Positions 60,187-64,000 of a stretch of 64,000 nt of DNA are shown piece after piece. Numbering within the stretch: the stretch's first letter is position 1; each line of letters starts with the position of its first letter. Made by a program: the position numbers and the translations under genes. Source of the stretch: JANQPX01 sp965204405 (GTDB lineage: Bacteria; Pseudomonadota; Alphaproteobacteria; Geminicoccales; Geminicoccaceae); NCBI GenBank assembly GCA_965204405.1, contig CBDBEN010000005.1, positions 3,348,001 to 3,412,000 of the forward strand, given 5' to 3'. The notes below the pieces were generated by a model that had not been told where the DNA came from, made no database searches, and saw nothing but the letters and a program-made list of their open reading frames with translations.

Positions 60187-60942
60187 ATGGCGATCCTCGA
60201 AGTTCATGACGTCAACAAGCGCTTTGGCGGCCTCCAGGCTTTGAACAACGTCAATCTCAGCATCGAAGACCAAACCGTCCATGCAATCATCGGCCCGAAT
60301 GGTGCGGGTAAGTCGACGCTCCTCAACTGCTTCGTCGGCAGGCTGACCCCCGATACCGGCACGGTGATGTTCGACGGCAAATCACTGCTCGGCATTCGGC
60401 CCCACGAGATCAATCAGACAGGTGTCGCCCGCGTGTTCCAAACGCCGGAGATCTTCAGCGATCTCACCTTGTTGGAAAACATCATGATTCCGGCCTTCGC
60501 CAAACGGGACGGGGCCTTCGCGCTGAATGCCTGGCCACGGGTGGAAGATGCGTCCGAAATCCGGGATAAGGCTGTGCACATGCTGGAAGACGTCGGCCTT
60601 GCTGAAAAGCGTCACCTGGTCAGTGGCAGCCTCTCCCGTGGCGATAAGCGGCGCCTGGAACTTGCGATGTGCCTGGTTCAGGAGCCGAAGCTGTTGCTGC
60701 TCGACGAACCGACCGCCGGCATGTCCAGGGCCGATACCAACAACACCATCGATCTCCTGAAGAAGATCGGCGAACGCGGGATCACCAAGGTCGTGATCGA
60801 GCATGACATGCATGTGGTATTTTCACTTGCGGACAAGATCAGCGTGCTCGCCCAGGGAACCGTGATCGCGGAAGGGGCGCCGGACGCCATCAAAGGTGAT
60901 CCAAGAGTGCAAGAAGCCTATCTCGGAGGAGCGCAGTTATGA
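60187..60942 (+). CDS. Branched-chain amino-acid ABC transporter ATP-binding protein LivG type
   Basis: A 251-residue ATPase with Walker A GPNGAGKST, signature LSRGDKRRLELAMCLVQEPKLLLLDEPTAGMS and H-loop KVVIEHDMHVVFSLAD. The signature LSRGDKR instead of LSxGQ resembles LivG/UrtD-type ATPases. Its stop overlaps the start of livF (ATGA), so they are translated together. Confidence 0.94.
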   Translation: MAILEVHDVNKRFGGLQALNNVNLSIEDQTVHAIIGPNGAGKSTLLNCFVGRLTPDTGTVMFDGKSLLGIRPHEINQTGVARVFQTPEIFSDLTLLENIMIPAFAKRDGAFALNAWPRVEDASEIRDKAVHMLEDVGLAEKRHLVSGSLSRGDKRRLELAMCLVQEPKLLLLDEPTAGMSRADTNNTIDLLKKIGERGITKVVIEHDMHVVFSLADKISVLAQGTVIAEGAPDAIKGDPRVQEAYLGGAQL

Positions 60943-61709
60943 GCATTGCCGCAAGCCCGTCCGAGACAATAACCAGAACCGCCGCACCGGCCGCTTCCGG
61001 TCAGCCTGCTTATTTCTATTGCCGGAACATGCAGGCCTATTATGGCGAGAGCTATATCGTCCAGGGTGTCGGTTTCGAAATCCATGAGGGCGAAATCGTC
61101 GCCCTTCTAGGCCGTAACGGCGCCGGCAAGACCTCGACGCTACGCACCATCGCACGCCTCGACGATCCCAAGCTTACCCGTGGTGAGATCTGGCTCGACC
61201 ATCAGCCGCTGCATGAGATGAACGCCTATCAGGCCTCCCGCCTCGGTGTCGGCTTAGTGCCGGAGGACCGCCGGATTATTCCCGGCCTCTCGGTGGAGGA
61301 AAACCTGCAGCTCGCCCAGATCGAAGAACCGAAGGGCTGGTCGATCGAGCGGCTTTACGAGCATTTCCCGAGGCTGGCCGAACGCCGCAAACAAGAGGGC
61401 GTCACCCTTTCCGGCGGCGAGCAGCAGATGCTGGCCGTCGCCCGGGCACTGGCCCGCGACATCAAGCTGCTGCTGCTCGACGAACCTTACGAAGGCCTCG
61501 CTCCCGTGATCGTGCAGGAGATCGAAAAAATCCTCGAGGAGGTAAAAAAACTCGGCTTCACCACCATCATCGTCGAGCAAAACGCGATTGCCGCATTGCA
61601 CCTCGCGGACCGGGCCATCATCCTGGATATGGGGGAGGTCGTCTTTGACGGCTCCGCTCAAGAAGTGTTGGATAATGCCGACTTGCGCCAGCAATACCTC
61701 GCCATCTAG
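60939..61709 (+). CDS. Branched-chain amino-acid ABC transporter ATP-binding protein LivF type
   Basis: A 256-residue ATPase with Walker A GRNGAGKTS, signature LSGGEQQMLAVARALARDIKLLLLDEPYEGLAP and H-loop IIVEQNAIAALHLADR. A 30-residue N-terminal extension before FYCRNMQAYYGESYIV is not conserved. It closes the five-gene operon. Its TAG stop codon is formed by the first bases of the repeat element end at 61707. Confidence 0.93.
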   Translation: MSIAASPSETITRTAAPAASGQPAYFYCRNMQAYYGESYIVQGVGFEIHEGEIVALLGRNGAGKTSTLRTIARLDDPKLTRGEIWLDHQPLHEMNAYQASRLGVGLVPEDRRIIPGLSVEENLQLAQIEEPKGWSIERLYEHFPRLAERRKQEGVTLSGGEQQMLAVARALARDIKLLLLDEPYEGLAPVIVQEIEKILEEVKKLGFTTIIVEQNAIAALHLADRAIILDMGEVVFDGSAQEVLDNADLRQQYLAI

Positions 61710-61736
61710 TGGTGTGACCACAGCATTTGGTTCCCG
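61707..61736. repeat. Diverged copy of the 27-bp element end, forming the livF stop codon
   Basis: TAGTGGTGTGACCACAGC followed by ATTTGGTTCCC closely matches the terminus at 29441-29467 (on its strand, TAG/TAAGTGGCATGGCC...). No matching second end was found within the next 600 bases, so this is a solo or broken copy. Confidence 0.7.
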
Positions 61737-61832
61737 CCGTGATCGTGAAAGTGTCAGGGAATCCAGGTCAGGCGAGCTTTTCTCAGGAGAACTTGGGGCC
61801 TTCCAGATCATTGCCCCCTAGAACCGAACACC

Positions 61833-61933
61833 TGGAGCGCTTTTCGATCCTGTGAAATCACCACCGCTATCAGGTTATGAACCTGCGGGTGGTTGATAGC
61901 TGGAGCGGGATGATTCCGTTTTTCTCTGGAGCA
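61833..61933. repeat. Palindromic repeat copy 6, degenerate
   Basis: GGAGCGCTTTTCGATC and GATTCCGTTTTTCTCTGGAGC border a core with arms GCTATCA (61866) and TGATAGC (61894), plus CACCACC / GGGTGGT. The order of parts is that of copies 2 and 5, but the long GC-rich arms have decayed. Confidence 0.55.
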
Positions 61934-62013
61934 CACCCTAGTTTGGGCGGACTAGGCTCTGACGGAACATTGTTAGCCAGATCTCAACGCATTGCCGCCA
62001 TGTCAGTGCTCCA

Positions 62014-62089
62014 GTCCATGCGACCCTTGGAGTCTGAGCCCCGCCATATTTTTCCTGGCAGGAGGGCGGATTCCCAGGGTCGCATGGAC
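62014..62089. repeat. 14-bp perfect inverted repeat with nested pairing
   Basis: GTCCATGCGACCCT (62014-62027) and AGGGTCGCATGGAC (62076-62089) are perfect complements, 48 bases apart. The interior contains further pairing (CCGCC / GGCGG) around ATATTTTTCC. It is unlike the other repeats here and may be another element family. Confidence 0.65.
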
Positions 62090-62219
62090 CATCAAGGCAG
62101 TTCTAGCAGGGGTTGTTTAACATTGGGTTTTGCCTGCTCGGGCGGGTTGGGGCGCATGCGACCGTTACCAAACCGAATGCCTTCGTAACCGGTCCACTTC
62201 GTCAGGACTTTGGCGTTCC

Positions 62220-62348
62220 TAGATCGTTTCCGGTTGACGTTTAAGCGGTGTCACCTCCCTCCCCCGCCCAATCGCCCCGACGTGCCGACCATATCGGGTG
62301 GTTGGGCGGTCGAGAGGGGTGGATCGGCCTGTCCCGGAAATGCGCTAG
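62220..62348. repeat. Palindromic repeat copy 7, overlapping the chrA stop codon
   Basis: Outer arms TAGATCGTTTCCGG (62220-62233) and CCGGAAATGCGCTA (62334-62347); inner arms 62252-62279 and 62295-62322 (CACCTCCCTCCCC...). On the minus strand the first bases of the unit are TAGCGCATTTCC, and this TAG is the stop codon of chrA. Confidence 0.8.
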
Positions 62349-63670
62349 AACAGGACATGCCAGACGAGTGCGAGTCCGCCTGCAAGCGTCAGAGTCCAAG
62401 CCAGACTCAAGTGAAAGCGGAACAGGGCCAGTGCGGAAATAGCAGCAAGCGCTGCCGCAATCCAATCCAACGTCGCAAGGTCGGGCAGCCAGAGCGTCAG
62501 CAGCCCGACTTCTGCTGACGTTACGGTTCCGAAGAACACATGCAGCCCGAACCAGACAGAGAGGTTGAGAATAACGCCGACAACCGCCGCCGTGACGCCT
62601 GACAGCGCTCCTTTCAAACGCGGCATTGACTGCAGGCGCTCGATATAGGGAGCACCTGCGAAGATCCAGAGAAAGCACGGCGCGAAGGTTGCCCAAAGGG
62701 TCACGAGGGCGCCGGTCAAACCCATGAGCATCGGCGATCCGCCACCGAAACGGTAGGCAGCGAGAAATCCGACGAATTCGGTGACCAGAATGAGCGGCCC
62801 GTTGGTGGTCTCGGCGAGGCCGAGGCCATCGAGCATTTCGCCGGCGTTCAGCCAGCCATGATTCTGCACCACTTCCTGCGCCATGTAGGCAAGAACGGCA
62901 TAAGCGCCGCCGAAGGTTACGACCGCAAGCTTCGAAAAGAAGAGACCAAGCTTGGCCAGCACATGATCCGGCCCTGCAATCAAAGCAATGGCAAGGAGCG
63001 GCACAACCCAGATCAGGAGCCAGATGCCGGCCGTTTTGAATGTCCCTTGTAGGTCGGCCCTGAATGATATCGCTGCCGTCGGTGCAACCGGCTCTCCCGT
63101 CCGCGCCAGAAAAAACCCAACCGCCGCGGCAGCAGCGATCACCAGGGGAAATGGCAGTGAAAGAAAAAAGATGGCGATGAAGGACAGCCCTGCCAGCCAC
63201 CAATGAACGGGGTGATGCAAGGCGCGTTTGGCGACCCGCAGCAGCGCTTCGACCACAATGATGAGAACCGCGGCCTTGATGCCGAAAAAGACCGCCTGGA
63301 CCATCGAAAGCTGACCGAAAGCCGCATAGATGGCAGCCAGCGTGAAAACGAGAAGCGCTCCCGGCAGCACGAACAGCAGCCCTGCCACCAAGCCTCCCTT
63401 CACCCCATGCTGACGCCAGCCCGCGTAGGTCGCAAGCTGCATCGCTTCCGGGCCTGGCAGCAGCATGCAAAAGCTGAGCGCGCCTAGGAATTGCTGCTCA
63501 TCCAGCCATTTCTTCTCATCGACCAGCACGCGATGCATCAGCGCGATCTGCGCCGTCGGCCCCCCGAAGGAGAGAAGGCCGATCCGCGCCCAGACCCGAC
63601 ATGCTTCCCAAAAGGAAGGCGCTCGGCTGATCTCTATGCTGATATCAGCCGCAACCTCACGATTCGCCAT
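62345..63670 (-). CDS. chrA: Chromate efflux transporter ChrA
   Basis: A 441-residue inner-membrane protein made of two homologous CHR domains. The first opens IGLLSFGGPTAQIALMHRVLVDEKKWLDEQQFLGALSFCMLLPGPEAMQLATYAGW, the second contains LAVVTFGGAYAVLAYMAQEVVQNHGWLN and TNGPLILVTEFVGFLAAYR. It exports chromate or takes part in sulfate/chromate exchange. The ATG at 63670 is used; a longer frame to 63877 is a shadow. It lies 4 bp after chrB, in one operon. Its stop codon falls in a palindromic repeat. Confidence 0.92.
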   Translation of the reverse strand: MANREVAADISIEISRAPSFWEACRVWARIGLLSFGGPTAQIALMHRVLVDEKKWLDEQQFLGALSFCMLLPGPEAMQLATYAGWRQHGVKGGLVAGLLFVLPGALLVFTLAAIYAAFGQLSMVQAVFFGIKAAVLIIVVEALLRVAKRALHHPVHWWLAGLSFIAIFFLSLPFPLVIAAAAAVGFFLARTGEPVAPTAAISFRADLQGTFKTAGIWLLIWVVPLLAIALIAGPDHVLAKLGLFFSKLAVVTFGGAYAVLAYMAQEVVQNHGWLNAGEMLDGLGLAETTNGPLILVTEFVGFLAAYRFGGGSPMLMGLTGALVTLWATFAPCFLWIFAGAPYIERLQSMPRLKGALSGVTAAVVGVILNLSVWFGLHVFFGTVTSAEVGLLTLWLPDLATLDWIAAALAAISALALFRFHLSLAWTLTLAGGLALVWHVLF

Positions 63671-63674
63671 CCGC

Positions 63675-64000
63675 TCAGCTCTGCCCCTGCTCGAGTGCTG
63701 ATGGCCAGTCATGCCCCTCGTCAGTGGCATCGCGCGCCCAGCGGTAGAGCGCATCATAGAGCAGCATGCCGGCATCGAGCTGGGCAAGGTCGTCTCGGTA
63801 CATGCGTGAAAGGCCGAGAGACGCTGCAAGCAGGCCCGCCGCTTCCGGGGCAAGATCATGCCGGTTGGTATCGGCACCGCGCACGATGGTCGCGAGATGC
63901 TTCAAGGGTTCGATCTCAAGTGCAAATTCCTCGACCATCACGTCGAAGGAACATAGGTCGCCCCGGTGACTCCAGAAAACGCCTTCGACATCAAACGGCG
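63675..64000 (-). CDS. chrB: Chromate resistance protein ChrB (3' part)
   Basis: The minus-strand frame is open to the end of the window. It reads FDVEGVFWSHRGDLCSFDVMVEEFALEIEPLKHLATIVRGADTNRHDLAPEAAGLLAASLGLSRMYRDD, the C-terminal domain of ChrB-type chromate sensors/regulators that govern chrA. The upstream N-terminal domain is outside the window. The ATG at 63941 is internal. Confidence 0.88.
   Translation of the reverse strand, partial: PFDVEGVFWSHRGDLCSFDVMVEEFALEIEPLKHLATIVRGADTNRHDLAPEAAGLLAASLGLSRMYRDDLAQLDAGMLLYDALYRWARDATDEGHDWPSALEQGQS

Noticed and set aside
1..64000. tRNA or riboswitch genes
   Set aside because: I looked for T-arm GTTCGAATC-type motifs in the gaps and for leader structures before glyA, ribB and the DAHP synthase gene and saw none that were convincing; a covariance-model scan would settle this.

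Overview
The window looks like a chromosomal segment of a GC-rich alphaproteobacterium. Evidence: a GAAC-N7-GAAC LexA box of the alphaproteobacterial type in front of an imuA-imuB-dnaE2 mutasome operon, a RibB-RibA-like hybrid lacking the GTP cyclohydrolase zinc cysteines, a ScfR/RamB-type regulator, many CUT1 and Liv-type ABC transporters, and an exopolysaccharide export set resembling XrtA-associated families. No rRNA, tRNA, CRISPR array or prophage was recognised. I cannot fix the genus; Rhodospirillales/Geminicoccales or Hyphomicrobiales-like organisms are only an inference.

Layout. 1-460: 3' end of a ribose/xylose-type permease. 533-8046 (minus): a sugar or sugar-acid uptake and catabolism operon (SDR dehydrogenase, enolase-superfamily dehydratase, ABC ATPase, binding protein, two permeases, AGE-family epimerase). 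Its ATPase and binding-protein genes carry single-base frameshifts. 8231-15205: mixed genes (outer-membrane barrel protein, PEP mutase/ICL-family lyase, AzlCD exporter, metallophosphoesterase, divergent marR/nnrU pair). 15503-23105 (minus): exopolysaccharide cluster (deacetylase, tyrosine autokinase, chain-length determinant, export lipoprotein, beta-barrel protein, UDP-sugar epimerase). 23438-29440 (plus): LexA-boxed imuA-imuB-dnaE2 translesion mutagenesis operon. 29441-29778: nested inverted-repeat element. 29778-34464 (minus): second CUT1 ABC operon with a doubly frameshifted binding protein. 34637-37466: dacB-type peptidase and a secreted HEAT-repeat protein. 37607-42377: IclR regulator divergent from glyA, serine-glyoxylate aminotransferase and hydroxypyruvate reductase, a glyoxylate-to-glycerate module. 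42430-45465 (minus): a large NACHT-type NTPase with C-terminal pentapeptide repeats, the best candidate here for a defence or sensor system. 45805-53299 (plus): succinate-semialdehyde dehydrogenase, glutathione reductase, type II DAHP synthase, ribB hybrid, B3/B4-domain protein, GNAT acetyltransferase, small secreted protein. 53316-56331: palindromic repeat, transposase remnant, small membrane protein, ScfR-like regulator. 56566-61709 (plus): complete Liv-type ABC transporter with a Tat-signal binding protein. 61707-62348: repeat patchwork. 62345-64000 (minus): chrA and the end of chrB.

The second large theme is a family of GC-rich palindromic repeats. I count seven copies: six between genes and one inside the dnaE2 reading frame, where it is translated as an extra linker. 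They sit mostly at the ends of convergent genes, and in several cases the first bases of the repeat provide the stop codon of the neighbouring gene. A distinct element with 27-bp terminal inverted repeats encloses one copy between dnaE2 and a ugpC-like gene, and a diverged copy of its end forms the livF stop codon.
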